From Liolophura sinensis (taxonomy: Eukaryota > Mollusca > Polyplacophora > Chitonida > Chitonidae), in assembly GCF_032854445.1 (NCBI RefSeq), contig NC_088298.1, positions 2,724,160 to 2,788,159 of the forward strand: a stretch of DNA of 64,000 bases, given 5' to 3'. The notes below the pieces were generated by a model. The model was not told the DNA's origin, did no database searches, and worked only from the letters and a program-made list of their open reading frames with translations. The translations under genes were made by a program, and so were the position numbers. Within the stretch, counting starts at the first letter, position 1, and the number at the start of each line of letters is the position of its first letter. This document shows, piece after piece, positions 12,179 through 23,860 of the stretch.

Positions 12179-12184
12179 AATAAA
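12179..12184 (+). terminator. AATAAA polyadenylation signal after GM2A-like stop
   Basis: AATAAA begins 2 bases after the TAA stop. If it is used, the 3' UTR would be only a few tens of bases long. Confidence 0.5.
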
Positions 12185-13083
12185 CAGTGATCAAGTTTCA
12201 CGTTAAAGTTAAAAGCTTTGCTTCGTCTTTTCATTGCTGGTTTCGTAGGACACTTTATTTCAGATTAATGTCCATAACTGGCGAACAGCAATACGAATGA
12301 TCTTTACCCGCGAAGGAGTATTTGTACTATGTTAAGTAGACGTGTAAAAGTTACAGACATATTTGACTAAAGCCGTTAACTCTTCAATGGGTTGTCTCCC
12401 TTTCTAATGCAATTTTTTTTAACCGTAATGACATTTTAAGCATTATAATTAATGTTCCGAGTCATGATCCGCAGTGAGCATGCGCGTTACAAAGTAGACA
12501 AACATCGGGATATCGGCAGCGCTTTTCGTCAGTTTGTAAAACACCCACTTCAGAAGTTAAGTGTCATAGAATCTAATACAGTTTAGAAAGTGAATTTTTC
12601 GTATTTGACATTGTTCGCATGTTTTAGTATAACATAACATTCAATAGTGAATTTTATTTTAGTAGTAGTATATAATTTCACAGCAATATAATTCTAGAGT
12701 TGGATGTTTAGAAATTCTGTTATAGAAAACAATGCAGTCTATTCGCTAAAACATTAGTTTGTTGGTACAACGATTCTAAAACAAATTACTCTCCACACGC
12801 GTTTCCCAGCTTGCCACTGGTTTCTTGGTGTTTGAACTAGGCCTGTGGAATTTAACATTATGAAATGGAAAAAGTATTCTAACGGCATTTTTCTTGCAAT
12901 AATAAAGACGTACAACATGATAATTTGTAGAGTTTGAGGTGTTACTTGTCACTAACTTAAGGCAATTTTGGTAGCAAGTGTGACTGATTTTACAGATTTC
13001 TGAATATAGGCGACTGGCTGAAAGAAGTGGACTATAGTAATACAATGTACCTACCATAATGCACCACGTCGCTTGTTTTAAGA

Positions 13084-13250
13084 CCGATGGCACGATGATA
13101 CGAAGCGAGGGCATGATGACAAGAAGCGATGGCACGATGGCCATCGAAGCGATGACACGATGACACAGTGCCATCGTACATGTACCATCGCTTCGCGTCA
13201 TCGTGCCATCGCTTTCGTGCCATCGCCTGGCGATGGATAGATGGTACGAT
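13084..13250. repeat. Imperfect palindrome built from CGATGGCACGATG-like units
   Basis: The left half has CGATGGCACGATGATACG and AAGCGATGGCACGATGGCC. The right half has the reverse complements (CATCGTGCCATCGCTTTC, CCATCGCCTGGCGATGG). The two halves could pair in long stems. Confidence 0.75.
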
Positions 13251-13667
13251 GATGTTCTTATCTGGCTTCCATATCTGAAAACACGCGTAAACAAACCTCT
13301 CTATTTGAGTCATGTAACAGTCGGGTATGTACGACGACGTGAAATAGCTAGTTCAGTTTCTATGTGTGTTGCGTGATCTCAATCGACACGTGGTCACGAT
13401 TTTCAATGGTAAGAATGTGTAAAGGCTGTAATTGGCTTCCCTGTGTAGTTCAAACCGAGAACGATGAATGTGAATTTACTTTGTTTCTTTTTGTGCCGAG
13501 GAGAAATTGGGTCTAGTATGGTCTGTTCTTCTCCCCAGTAGTTACGATGCTGTATTTTGAGCAACTGGTAACGAACAACCCATGCATTTCTGATCAGGGG
13601 AGAATTTAGCTTACGCGCGTGTCGAACATCATTATGTCATCACAGTCATGCTGTACGCATGTACTTG

Positions 13668-13888
13668 TCCAATTACCCAGAAGCCTCCCACCAATGTGGT
13701 CGTTGTGAGTTCAAGTCCAGCTCATGCTGGCTTCCCCTCCGGCCGTATGTGGGAAGGTATTCCAGCAACCTGCGGATGGTCGCGGATTTTCCTCGGGCTC
13801 TGTCGGGTTTCCTCCCTCCATAATGCCACCGTCGCATAAATGAAACAATCTTCAGTACGGCGTAAAACACCAGTCAAATAAAAAACGA
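13668..13888 (+). mobile_element. SINE-A copy, 5'-truncated
   Basis: Begins near CCCAGAAGCCTCCCACC, keeps the B box (GTGAGTTCAAGTCCAGCTC) and ends CAGTACGGCGTAAAACACCA plus an A-rich tail. Confidence 0.85.
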
Positions 13889-14239
13889 AATATGTAACTA
13901 GTATTTCTTAAGCCGCATAAATGCACTAGTATTTAGTTAATTGTTTGGTCATTCGTCCCTTCAAAAGTTTGACAGAAACAAACATATGCTTCCTATTGTG
14001 ATATCTAAAATCAGACAATGTCTGACTTAGCGCAGTGCTGAGCGGCGATTGAGCACTGGTCTAATTTTATGTATTATAAACTTTCTCTTCGTATCATAAA
14101 ACTGTGTAACTGACTTACCAAGACAAACTCATTCTGCAGTGCCACATACACTTTGTCCGACCTAGTCGTTTTTTCGCTATTATGTATTCTCTTTCTATAT
14201 TATGTACTTCCTTACTATTGTCAATCTGATCCTTTTGCT

Positions 14240-14352
14240 TCGCAGTGGCGATATACACAGTGGCGATATACACAGGGGCGATATACACAGAAGCGATATA
14301 CACAGTGGCGATATACACAGTGGCGATATACACAGAAGCGATATACACAGAA
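14240..14352. repeat. 15-bp tandem repeat, about 7-8 copies
   Basis: The unit TGGCGATATACACAG has first-base variants (AAGCG, GGGCG). The unit length is a multiple of three, which keeps frames open on both strands; those frames are artefacts. Confidence 0.92.
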
Positions 14353-14876
14353 ATCCTGGTTGTATTCCATCCCATTCGTAGTCCATGAGCTGCTGCTGTA
14401 TCAGTGCATGTAATATCTTAACGATAGTTGACCATTTACAATCATATGGTAAACTGAATGACGCTCAGACCGTAGTGGCCGGACAATTCGACAATAATTT
14501 GATTTCTATTACTGAAACACGGCTAGGTCCTAATATATCAAATGATGTTGTAAAGACTGAAGATTACCTTGTAGAAAGAAATGATAGAAACAGGCTCGGT
14601 GGTGGTATAGAAAGTTATTTTAAATCTGGTCTTGCTGTTACTCGTCGTAAAGACCTCGAAACAGAACAGGAAATGTTATGGATTTCAATTATTAGTGAAA
14701 ACAAAATTTGTTTGTTATTTGCTGCGTGATATGAACCCCCTACCCCCACCCCCACCCTCACCCACCCCCCTCCCACCAACTACCCAGGTCATCCAAGAGA
14801 TTTCGCGAAATTTTCTGCTAAGCTTTGAAATTTTCACTTGGTGTAGTTACTTCAGGAGCAATAATCATAATGAGGG

Positions 14877-15312
14877 ATTTTAAAGAAAAAGAAAGCTAAA
14901 ATATGAAGCAAGGTTCGTCATAAAGACGACTGAGAACGATGCGTAAAAATACTTTCATTTATTTTTTCAGATTTTTTAAGAGTGTTGAAAGGCATACAAA
15001 TATTTGAAAACTATGGTGGGTTTTATGAGCCATACTGACGGTATCTAGGAACTATGACGTCACATCACCTCTATGGTGGGTTTTATGAGCCATACTGACG
15101 GTATCTAGGAACTATGACGTCACCTTTTTTCCTGTTGTTCACCAGCAGGAAGGGACGTTTGGGACATTATTTCAGTAATCTTTACTCTTGGGTGAAAAGA
15201 GATATTCTAACATTCAGTGTCGTGATCTGAGTTGAAAACATTTCCTGTGACGTCAAAGTTAGTAACTTCTGATAGTATGGTTCATAAAGCCTACCTTAGA
15301 ATTCAAATGTTT
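14877..15312. mobile_element. Foldback element F1, copy 1, right arm truncated
   Basis: Matches 36100-36600 (GAAAGCTAAAATATGAAG, TACTTTCATTTATTTTTTCA, GAGCCATACTGACGGTATCT). Inner arms pair around 14990-15045 and 15262-15310. A block of about 53 bp with TGGGTTTTATGAGCCATACT occurs twice in tandem (15013 and 15072). It interrupts the LINE between its endonuclease and linker pieces. Confidence 0.75.
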
Positions 15313-15444
15313 GAGCACATACAAAAGAGATGTCTGGGATTACAAAGCAGCTAACCCGGAACAGCTGAATAATGTATAAAGAGTACATGAGTTTGATCTA
15401 ATTCTAGACACTTGCGATTGTACTGACAACAAAGTCTACGCATG

Positions 15445-15575
15445 GACCGAATTATTTACTTTTTTTTGCTCAGTCCAGTGTTAAACGTTGTTTAGGAAAT
15501 GAATCTTGCGATTATCGACTTGGAACGCCCTTTACGGACTACGAATGGTACACGAATATCGGAAATGACGCTTAT
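15445..15575 (+). repeat. Interspersed repeat R1, copy 7, inside the LINE
   Basis: Contains AATCTTGCGATTATCGACTT and GAATGGTACACGAATATCGG, matching the right half of R1. It separates two LINE linker pieces that read on from one another across it. Confidence 0.5.
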
Positions 15576-16454
15576 ATTTCCCAAATAAAACAGTTATAAT
15601 AAGGCCAAGGGATAAACCTTGGGTGACTTATGACGTCCGACGTAAATTTCTAATTAGGGACACATGGTTCAAAAAGATGGATCATAACAACTTCCATTTC
15701 TTCTTTCGCAATGCGATTAGGAGATACATCAAATCTATAAAACTGAAATTGTCCGACTCCAATGTAAACACAACGACGTATTGGAAGTTAATGAAATCTG
15801 TCCTCGAGTCTAAAGCAAAATCCAAAATACCCCCGTTCTTAGTTAATAACAAAGTCATATCTGACGACAAGGGTAAAGCTAATGAATTCTGAACATTTTT
15901 CTCATTTACATCTGCATGGTTTAAGACCTACCTGATATGCCACAATTTTGATATGTTACTGACTCTGCTATAAGTTTAGTTAAAACAAGTGAACCTGAAA
16001 TTTTATGGCTGTTAAACTGCCCGAATGTTAAAAAAGCATGTGGTGTTGACATGGTATCGAACTTTATGTTAAAACATTTTTTCATTATCAACAGGCAAGT
16101 TTCTGTCTACATGGAAACTATCTCGTCTTGTCCTGTGTTTAAAAAGGTGAACAAAATGATGTCTCGAATCAAACCCATCTATCTTTACTTTAATCTGTAT
16201 CCAAACCGTTAGCAAAATTTGTTTCCAAAAGACATCTACCAACATTGCAAGGATAATATCTTACATATTCCTTAAAAAATCTGGCTTGAAAGAAAACGAA
16301 TTTACTGTTTACCAGCTCACTGGAATTATCCCTAATATATACCACGCGTTGGACAGAGGTGAAGATGCGCGTCTTAAATTTTAGACGCCAGTAAAGCCTT
16401 TGATAAGGCATGGCACGCTGAACGTCTGAATAAACTTAAATACCCTCAAAAATA

Positions 16455-16680
16455 ATCTGTTAAATTTAACAGAAAGTCTATTATCTGAGTGGTGCTAGAA
16501 TGTATTCCATTACTACAGCAGATTATTATGTTAAATATAACCTAAACATTCAATTAATTCAACATGGCCATGCTATTAGACTAACAGGATATTACGTTGA
16601 ATGTGACACAATATTGTGTTATACTAACAAAATGCATTCTAGCACCACTCGGACAACAGAATTTCTGTTAAATTTAAGAT
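16455..16680. mobile_element. MITE with about 43-bp terminal inverted repeats, inside the LINE
   Basis: The left end TTAAATTTAACAGAAAGTCT through GAGTGGTGCTAGAATG is the inverse of the right end CATTCTAGCACCACTCGG through AGAAATTCTGTTAAATTTAA (arm sense shown in part). The element is about 220 bp, AT-rich and non-coding. It splits the LINE reverse transcriptase after LNKLK. Confidence 0.8.
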
Positions 16681-16861
16681 ACATTTTTGGAGAGTAGGAA
16701 GTGAAGGTGATCTGATGAAATGGTTAGAACGTTATTTAAATAATAGGTCATTTGATGTACAATGTATGTGTAAACAGAGCTCAGTCTTATTCTGAATACA
16801 CCTATCTATTCTGGGGTACCACAGGGTTTGGCCCTTGGTCCCCTATTGTTTCTTATTTTTG

Positions 16862-16976
16862 TAAATGATTATTTATTGATTGATTGATTTATTTATTTAT
16901 TTGATCAGTGTTTTACGCCGTACTCAAGAACATATCACTTATACGGCGGTGTCCACATTTATGATGGAAGGTATTT
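16862..16976 (-). mobile_element. SINE-A copy, truncated, inside the LINE
   Basis: On + it reads TTTATTTGATCAGTGTTTTA, CGCCGTACTCAAGAACATAT and TATGATGGAAGG. It sits after the LINE motif FVND, and the LINE text TTTGTAAATGAT occurs on both sides. This suggests a target-site duplication. Confidence 0.8.
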
Positions 16977-18030
16977 GTAAATGATATAAACAATTATATA
17001 GAATGTAAAATAAATATATGTGCTAACCATACGTTTCTTTTTGAAGTTATTATTATTCTTTCTGAACTTAAAATAACAAATCCAGAAAAACTGTGTTTTT
17101 ACTTGTTTCACTTAAAAAGAATCCAATTCGTCCTAATTTGAATAGGGTTGAAGTGAAGAGCGTTTAGTTCCATAAACTCTTCAGTGCAACACTGTGGGAA
17201 AATGGAACAAACATGTTCTAGACATCAAGATCTGCAAAAGTAACAAAAAAATCACCAAAATGACCAGAACTAAAAAAAACCTCTGAGCAGAAAATGCTTG
17301 ATTAATTTATATTTCAGGACGAAAAATTGAACATTCTTCATACTTTTTAAATAACTCTATGTTTATTTTGCATTGGAGAATGAGGATGTGAGTGAGCGCT
17401 TTTATCCCAGATCAGTCCTGTAAACTATTGTCGATCTCCTAACGACACAGCTTATCACTGTCTAATAGAGTGTCACAAGCCTGTAGACATAGCAAAACTC
17501 ATGTGTCCAGGTGTTCACCAGTCTTTACCATTTGATTTACCCAGTTCTAAACACCTATATAGAATGATTCTATTTGGATCTGACGATATGGTACTCTCAG
17601 ACAATATTAATTTTTTAAACCGTCGTAATTACCCCCCTGGCCACCGACAGATTCAGTCCTTATTAAAAGCAATGTTCACAACTGGTATGACATTACACAT
17701 AATATGCTAGTATACGTGTACGTACACGTACATATACTTATATGATAAATATTCTCATTTATTCCAACCTATAGTTTAATAATTTAACATTTAATCGATG
17801 ACAATATCCAGTTTAGCATCTGTATAGCTTAAAGCCTCCATTTAATTTATTTTATTTTATAACCAGATACTTTGTAAATGTATGCATTTGTACATAATTG
17901 TGAACTAGCAGATGTTATTTTCCACATGATTTTAAATGTAGATCCTTTTTTGAGGAAATCCCCTCGTGGCCACTGGCTGTGGTAACCCTCTATAAATAAA
18001 TGAAGCATTAAATTAAATTAAATTAAAGAC

Positions 18031-18863
18031 AAACAAAGGCGTTGTCTGAGGCATAACTGATCATGACTACATCAGTAAAGGCAGCTAAAGGCGTTCCACT
18101 ACTCACTTCGCAAGGGGAATAGAGTCAATAAAGGCAGCTAAAGGCGTTCCACGACTCACTCCACAAGGCCATCCAAACCATTGATGTTCTCCATACCAAC
18201 AGCACTATTGAAGACAAAGGCGTACCGCGACACGTTATAAATATCCGTCAAGTGGGTCATCATGTTTGGACACACAGAATCATTGAGGAATCAACCAACA
18301 AGAGCAAACTGTCCGTCAATTGTAACGTGAAGTATTATACATGTACGAAGCAGAACTTTCAAATCGGCTCTGTCTCAAGTGATTATAACGTTGGTATGGC
18401 CGTGGCCGTAAAGTAGAAGGTAGATAATTCCTTATACAAGATCACAGTGTCTAGTGTTAATTGTAAGCTCGATAGGCTGATGGGTATAATTTGCACAGTC
18501 CAAACCATGGGAGCAAGAAGAGATAAATACGCCCTTCGAATATAACTGTGAAACGCAGGACCGCATCGAGGATGTGTTCCAATAAATCCTTTTAAACTTG
18601 TCTCTCAAGAATACACATTTGACCAATCGTAAAAGACCCTCTTTCAAACAGATCCACCTGATATTCCACAAATCGGTTTCATAATATAAATTCAAAACTT
18701 TTTGTGACATCATGGCGTCATAATTCCTTTCCCACAGAATGGAATGATAAATTACATCGCTACGGGAATAGCTGCTGGAGTTCATCCAGTCTTGTTCCAA
18801 ACCAACGGCGTCCTTGGTGGAATGGATAAAGTGCTGCGAAGTCCAAAATCTAGCATTCATGAA
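18031..18863. other. Unassigned stretch with an open frame of unknown origin
   Basis: Two near-identical blocks of about 48 bp (GGCAGCTAAAGGCGTTCCAC) lie in tandem at 18074-18173. A + frame from about 18150 to the stop at 18416 is open and reads like protein (IQTIDVLHTNSTIEDKGV to YNVGMAVAVK), but it has no usable ATG and no family I recognise. A 142-codon frame on the - strand (18432-18860) lies just past the stop of the next gene and may be 3' UTR. Confidence 0.4.
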
Positions 18864-21812
18864 CTACATCTCGTCATACTGATCCGACAGACACCCGACC
18901 CGGTTTTTCGTTCTCAAACTAGAACAGTTGCACTGGCATAAAAGCATTCCCTTCACCATGCCCAGATTTTGTGTGAAGCCAGCCTTCCCGGAACTCTTTT
19001 TGCCAAGGCAGAGTTTTTGAGCTTCCCGTGACGTCAACAATGGTGACCGTGGATCATCCAATCGTATACTCTCTACGGACGGAGGTCGTTTATAGCCGTT
19101 CGCGTTCATCTGAACCGAATCGTCGTCTGTGGAAAACAAAGACTTTTTTGCTCAAATATTGGACAAGATCACTCAACAGCTATTTTCTGCTGTGTGCTGA
19201 GAATAATGTATAATCAATGGAAGTCAGCAAGATTACAAGCCAAATTAAATTCCCATTAAATACATTTATATACAAATAGAATACCATTTAACACATAACC
19301 ATATAGCTAAGTTTTTCATATAAGAATCTAGGCCTCGAAACAGACATTCATATACAAGCCATCAACCATCATATCTGTTATAGGAATCAGTAACGGAAAC
19401 TTTGTGAAAATAAGCACGCTCTTATCTGTTCTGGTAGTTTTTCGAAAGCCTTAACATGAATAGAATGGAAGTAAGTATAGGTGCTGAAAACTATTTAGAG
19501 ACAAAATCCTCACCGAAAATGAAAGTCTTTGTTCTCTGTCCAATACCGGGGGAGCCATGGGCAGGGGACACAACTTTAACATTATTCCGGTTCTGGTCGA
19601 TCAGCGCAGGCGCAAAGGGTGATTCTTGTTCTTCTTGCACGGATTCGTCAATGTCTTCGAAAATAAACTGACGTTTTTGCTGACCAAAAGAAAACATACT
19701 AAAATGTAAGGGTATCAGACATTAACATTTCTTAGGACCCCGACAATTTTGAGTAGGTTACAAGTTTAAAACAGCTTGTTTTCCGGTATATATATCATGT
19801 CATATCACTTGGTGGTCGTAGGGGTAAACTCACCGATAGCTGTAGACTGTTTATACTGTTATTTCGTGGTGGTCCCCTTCTGGTGGCAGGCCCTCGACCG
19901 CCGGGATAAATCTGTCCAGGAAAAAACTTTGGAGTTATGTCCCTTGGGGTGAGGTGTGCCGCCGGAAGTGGGGTCGGAGGTCGCTGACAGGCTGGGGTTC
20001 TCAGGCCGGATCTGGTGAACAGGTAGGATGAGGTGGACTGACTGGAGGAACGAGACAGCTGACTTGGGGAGTCTGATAATCAGATATAAAAGTACATCTG
20101 TACTGACAGAGAAATATGCATACAATAGCAAGCTAGAAAAAAAGAGCATCGTGGAGTCGCACAACATGCTCACTCAGCCAAGTTCCACTTGCCAATCGTG
20201 TCGCAGCCAATGAATATGGTAAATACATAGATCCAACTACAAGAACCGCTTATCTTTGTACACATGTGACCAGCTTAAAACGGATCACATGTAACGCTAA
20301 AGATTTATTGACGCATGCTCGGATTGGTTGATTTATTGTTCGTATTGCAGTGAAGAATATTTCATTTAGGTCAGTTTTATAGCTGGAGGAAACTCAGCCT
20401 CTTGCAAGAAACCACCTGCTTTTTGCAAGTAACTGACGAATTTTGCAACGTGTGATTCACAGATTTCGACCCTCAAAGAGAGCACTTTGTGCACGCTCTC
20501 ATGGTGGGAGGCGCGCCATAATGGTGGGAGGCACGTCATAATGGTGAGAGGTATGTCATAATGGTGGGAGGCACGTCATAATGGTGGGAGGTACGCCATA
20601 ATGGTGAAAGGCACACCATAATGGTGGGAGGTGTGTCATAATGGTGGGAGGCACGTCATAATGGTGGGAGGCACGTCATATTGGTGGAAGGCACGCCATA
20701 ATGGTGGGAGGTATGTCATAATGGTGGGAGGCACGTCATAATGGTGGGAGGCACGTCATAATGGTGAGAGGCACGCCATAATAATGAGAGGCACGTCATA
20801 ATGGTGAAAGGCACGCAATGATGATGGGAGGCACGTCATAATGGTGAAAGGTACACCATAATGGTGGGAGGCACGCCATAGTGGTGGGAGGTATGTCATA
20901 ATGGTGGGAGGCACGCCATATTTGTGGAAGGCACGCCATAATGGTGGAGGTATGTCATAATGGTGGGAGGCACGCCACAATGGTGGAAGGCACGCCATAA
21001 TGGTGGAAGGCATGCCATAATGGTCGAAGCGTCATAGTGATGGGAGGCACACCATAATGGTGGAAGGCAACCTATTCTCAACAAACTCCGTGTAATACTA
21101 CACCATCGATCTCATCATTCATCTTATTCAGTGGGGTGTCTCCATTTCACACAATGTTCATTCTATATCTGAAAGAAAGCACATGCATGGAAAAGCAAAC
21201 GATTTGTGACGTCAGGATTGCCTCGTCAGCATATACGCCATTTGCATTTTTCGAACAACCACACTGCTCTTTCCTGTCTCCACGGTAATATACCCGTTCA
21301 GTGTGGTGTCGGTCCGATGAACTGTTGAGGAGAAAATCGAATGACAAATGCATATGTACACACATACACCGCGACAAAAGTTTGGAGAAAATGACTCCAA
21401 AACTCAGAGTTACAGGCTACAACCGAGCTAATTCACCTCAGAAAACTGAGACATATGACCAGATCAGCTGAGTCATGAAACCCATCCGGTTACATTGTGA
21501 CTCACCTGGTTAGTCGGAAAACTCACAGGAGTCTTACATGACTCACTTGCTTAGTCGGATAACCCAGAGGAATCTTTTATGACTCCGCTGATCTGGTCAT
21601 ATGACTCAGTTTTGTGAGCTGAATGAGCTCAGTTGTATTTTTGAGTCAGTTGATCCAAACTTTTCTCTCAGCGTACATGACATACACATATGGACTTACA
21701 TGCTGATATTTCTTTACTTGTAGATATACTAACCTGGTTCATTCCAGATGAAGGTCCTACTGACCGTGTCGCCAGACTCGAAACTGTCATTGCGCGGTGT
21801 GAACATTTCCAT
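18864..21812 (-). CDS. Uncharacterised SP/TP-rich protein, 5 coding exons
   Basis: Coding exons on the - strand are 21812-21734, 21321-21294, 20011-19834, 19679-19514 and 19126-18864. All four junctions have GT/AG ends with matching phases (1, 2, 0, 1), giving 237 aa plus stop. The chain starts MEMFTPRNDSFESGD. It has proline-directed sites at T5, T41, T49, T57, T62, S115, S133, S138 and S178, a basic glycine/proline stretch (PGGRGPATRRGPPRNN), an acidic stretch (FEDIDESVQEEQE) and SVESIRLDDPRSPLL. There is no signal peptide, membrane segment or known domain, so it looks disordered and possibly phosphorylated by CDK- or MAPK-type kinases (inference). I do not recognise the family. The C-terminal 40 residues look less protein-like, so the last exon may use another donor or end elsewhere. 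The introns carry a 20-bp minisatellite and a foldback element. Confidence 0.68.
20501..21069. repeat. 20-bp minisatellite, about 28 copies
   Basis: The unit ATGGTGGGAGGCACGTCATA is repeated across about 570 bp with point changes (ACGCC, GTATG, GAAAG) and a few 1-3 base deletions near the right end. It lies in intron 2 of the unknown gene. Confidence 0.97.
21371..21668. mobile_element. Foldback element with long inverted arms
   Basis: The left arm contains ACATATGACCAGATCAGCTG and the right arm its complement CGCTGATCTGGTCATATGAC. Pairing continues outward to AAAAGTTTGGAG on the left and CCAAACTTTTCTC on the right. Arms are about 110 bp around a short core. It lies in intron 1 of the unknown gene. 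Confidence 0.82.
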
Positions 21813-23394
21813 TGGCAGTAACAACAACAACTCACACACATCTCACTTCGCTTCAGAGGGAAGTTAACTAATGGTGATGGAAAAGCAAGTTATCCGAATT
21901 CATGGTTCGTGGCGTACTGCAAACACAGAGAAATTACGAGCCAAAAGAAGGTGAATCCATAGTTGGTAAAAATTAATCCAATAAAGAGAAGCGATCCGAT
22001 ATTGTGTCTTCTTTTATAGTCCCTCACCATCAAACTAATTCCGCAGCGCCAACCGTCAACCACTACTGCACTTCCTTTCCACTATGAAATTACTCCTGTT
22101 ACCCACTTCTGTTATCTAAGAAAAAAAGGTTACAAAAGCTTTCTCAAATTTTACGTTCGGTCCTCTTTCATACGTATGTAGGCCTATATGTTTGTATAAA
22201 TAAAACCTTCTCTTAACCGTCCAGTAGACCCCTAATAACTGTAATACACACGCCCGTTTACACTTGGAACGGTAGCTAAGGCCAAGAGGTTAATCGCTAA
22301 TGGATGGGTTTAAGCAGCTCAAGAAAACAGGCCGTGCCGAGTGTAGCGAACCGCTCTCCACGAGCTTATACCTCTGCCGTTTCCGCAGACTAGCCACTCC
22401 CTAAGTGTTCTACTTCCGCGGGTAGAGTATAGTCAAATGTAAAGATTTCACAAGAAGGCATGTATTTTAAACCAACTCCAAACTAACTGATTCATTTACA
22501 AAATCTAATACATATGAGAACACTTTTTTGAACAGGTTTTGAATCACTACTTTCGTTCAGTGGAATATAGTTCTTTACCGCGCAGTGATACTTAATGATA
22601 ATTTAGCTGGCAGGGGAAATTTCTTGCCAACCTTGATATTGAAGAATTGCCACTTGCAGAGTTGTTGTCTTGGATTAACCCTTGAAAGAGAGTCACCCAA
22701 GTGGCACCAGTGCTTACCTGTTCATTTCCGCTCTACTGCACGCGGTACTTAAATATTCTTTTGGGTTATAAACACAAATCCACGTGACGCTAAACTACCA
22801 ACTATTACTTCATGTTGTATTTTTCATTTCGATATACCATATTTTTTGCATTTGTGAAAACTTTTCCAAGCGTTAAGCTGACATGTTCTAATAGGATTTT
22901 CTTTGTCAAGTCATTGACGTGCATTCTTCTGTGAACTGCGTATAGACCCTGTACATATATATATATGTGTGTGTGTATGTACCACGGTCCGCTGGACAGA
23001 CTGTATATATGATAAGAAAAGTATTTTCATATAGCTGAATAAGGCATAGACCTTCCTGTATACAGTCTTAATATTTTATTACCAAAATGTCTTTACCAGA
23101 TCAAATACTGTTAAACAAATACATATTTTATATTGGGTATCAGTTGAAACAGCATATATGTCATTTGTAGACTTCTTCACTAAAGGGTTTTAAAAGCGGG
23201 TGTCACATTTCGGTAATTGTCTACATAAATATATCATTTTTACTGCCTAGCTTTCACCATTCGTGGCGTGACAAAAACATATGTATGTGCTTATGTATGC
23301 TTGGGGTGTAACATCGTGCTTTATTATACTTTTTCAGGCATACAATGGCGAGGAATCATTAGGCGTGTGTACATGTATTGTGTCTCCTTGCGGC

Positions 23395-23860
23395 ATTTCG
23401 GGTCCGTGTCTCCACTGAAGTGTCATGCCGAAGATATCAGAAATGACACCCCACGCTGTCACATCATACTTACACCGGGCCAAACAGTCATGTTTCCTTG
23501 CCCTAGCGTGTTAGTGCTGAGCGCCAGGCGAGGCAGCACCAATTACCATTTGTATAGTCTTTGGTATGACTCTACCCGGGTTTGTTCACGGGGTCTTTCG
23601 ACTTCGAAGCGGACGCTCTAACCATTAGGCCACCGAAGCAATCTAACAAGAATATAAGTCGATGACACTCATCTGACAGTTTTACAGTTTGGCGACCTCT
23701 TGTTGTCCACCATAATGACGGACATGTCTGTACGTCACACGCGTTGGAAAGTCCGTCAGTAACTTGCCCAAGGTCGGTTGTTTACCCCTGAGGGCATTGT
23801 GGCTGTGTTCACTCATAAAACAGACTCCCGTCGTACATGTAAGAAAAATAGCGAGTATAT
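23395..23860 (-). mobile_element. tRNA-like repeat (SINE-C), reverse strand
   Basis: The reverse strand reads as a tRNA-like head: GGTGGCCTAATGGTTAGAGC (A box) and CAAACCCGGGTAGAGTCATA (B-box side). On + this follows CATGCCGAAGATATCAGAAA and ACACCGGGCCAAACAG. Related blocks are near 45640-45850 and 56535-56700. The stretch from 23690 on (CAGTAACTTGCCCAAGGTCG) may be a second, separate fragment. Confidence 0.55.

Larger units (their letters stand above)
12185..14389. other. Intergenic stretch between GM2A-like gene and LINE
   Basis: I see no gene. It holds a palindromic CGATGGCAC-rich region (13084-13250), a SINE (13668-13888) and a 15-bp tandem repeat (14240-14352). The remainder shows nothing I can name. 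Confidence 0.55.
14390..18030 (+). mobile_element. Decayed LINE (non-LTR retrotransposon, Jockey/CR1-like)
   Basis: Fragments appear in the expected order: part of an endonuclease domain (LISITETRLG near 14500), a linker (WDYKAANPEQLN near 15330; RPRDKPWVTYDVRRKF near 15600), and reverse transcriptase pieces (DASKAFDKAWHAERLNKL near 16400; GVPQGLALGPLLFLIFVND near 16815). A C-terminal block with a Cys/His cluster (YHCLIECHK near 17450) ends IQSLLKAMFTTGM near 17680. The frame is broken by many stops and frameshifts, so the copy is dead. The 3' end is CCTCTATAAATAAATGAA followed by an ATTAA run. Four other elements are nested in it: 14877-15312, 15445-15575, 16455-16680 and 16862-16976. The clade is uncertain without an alignment. 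Confidence 0.8.

Noticed and set aside
12776-13294. 172-codon frame on the - strand
   Set aside because: It crosses the palindromic CGATGGCACGATG cluster, has no family resemblance and no supporting splice or context.
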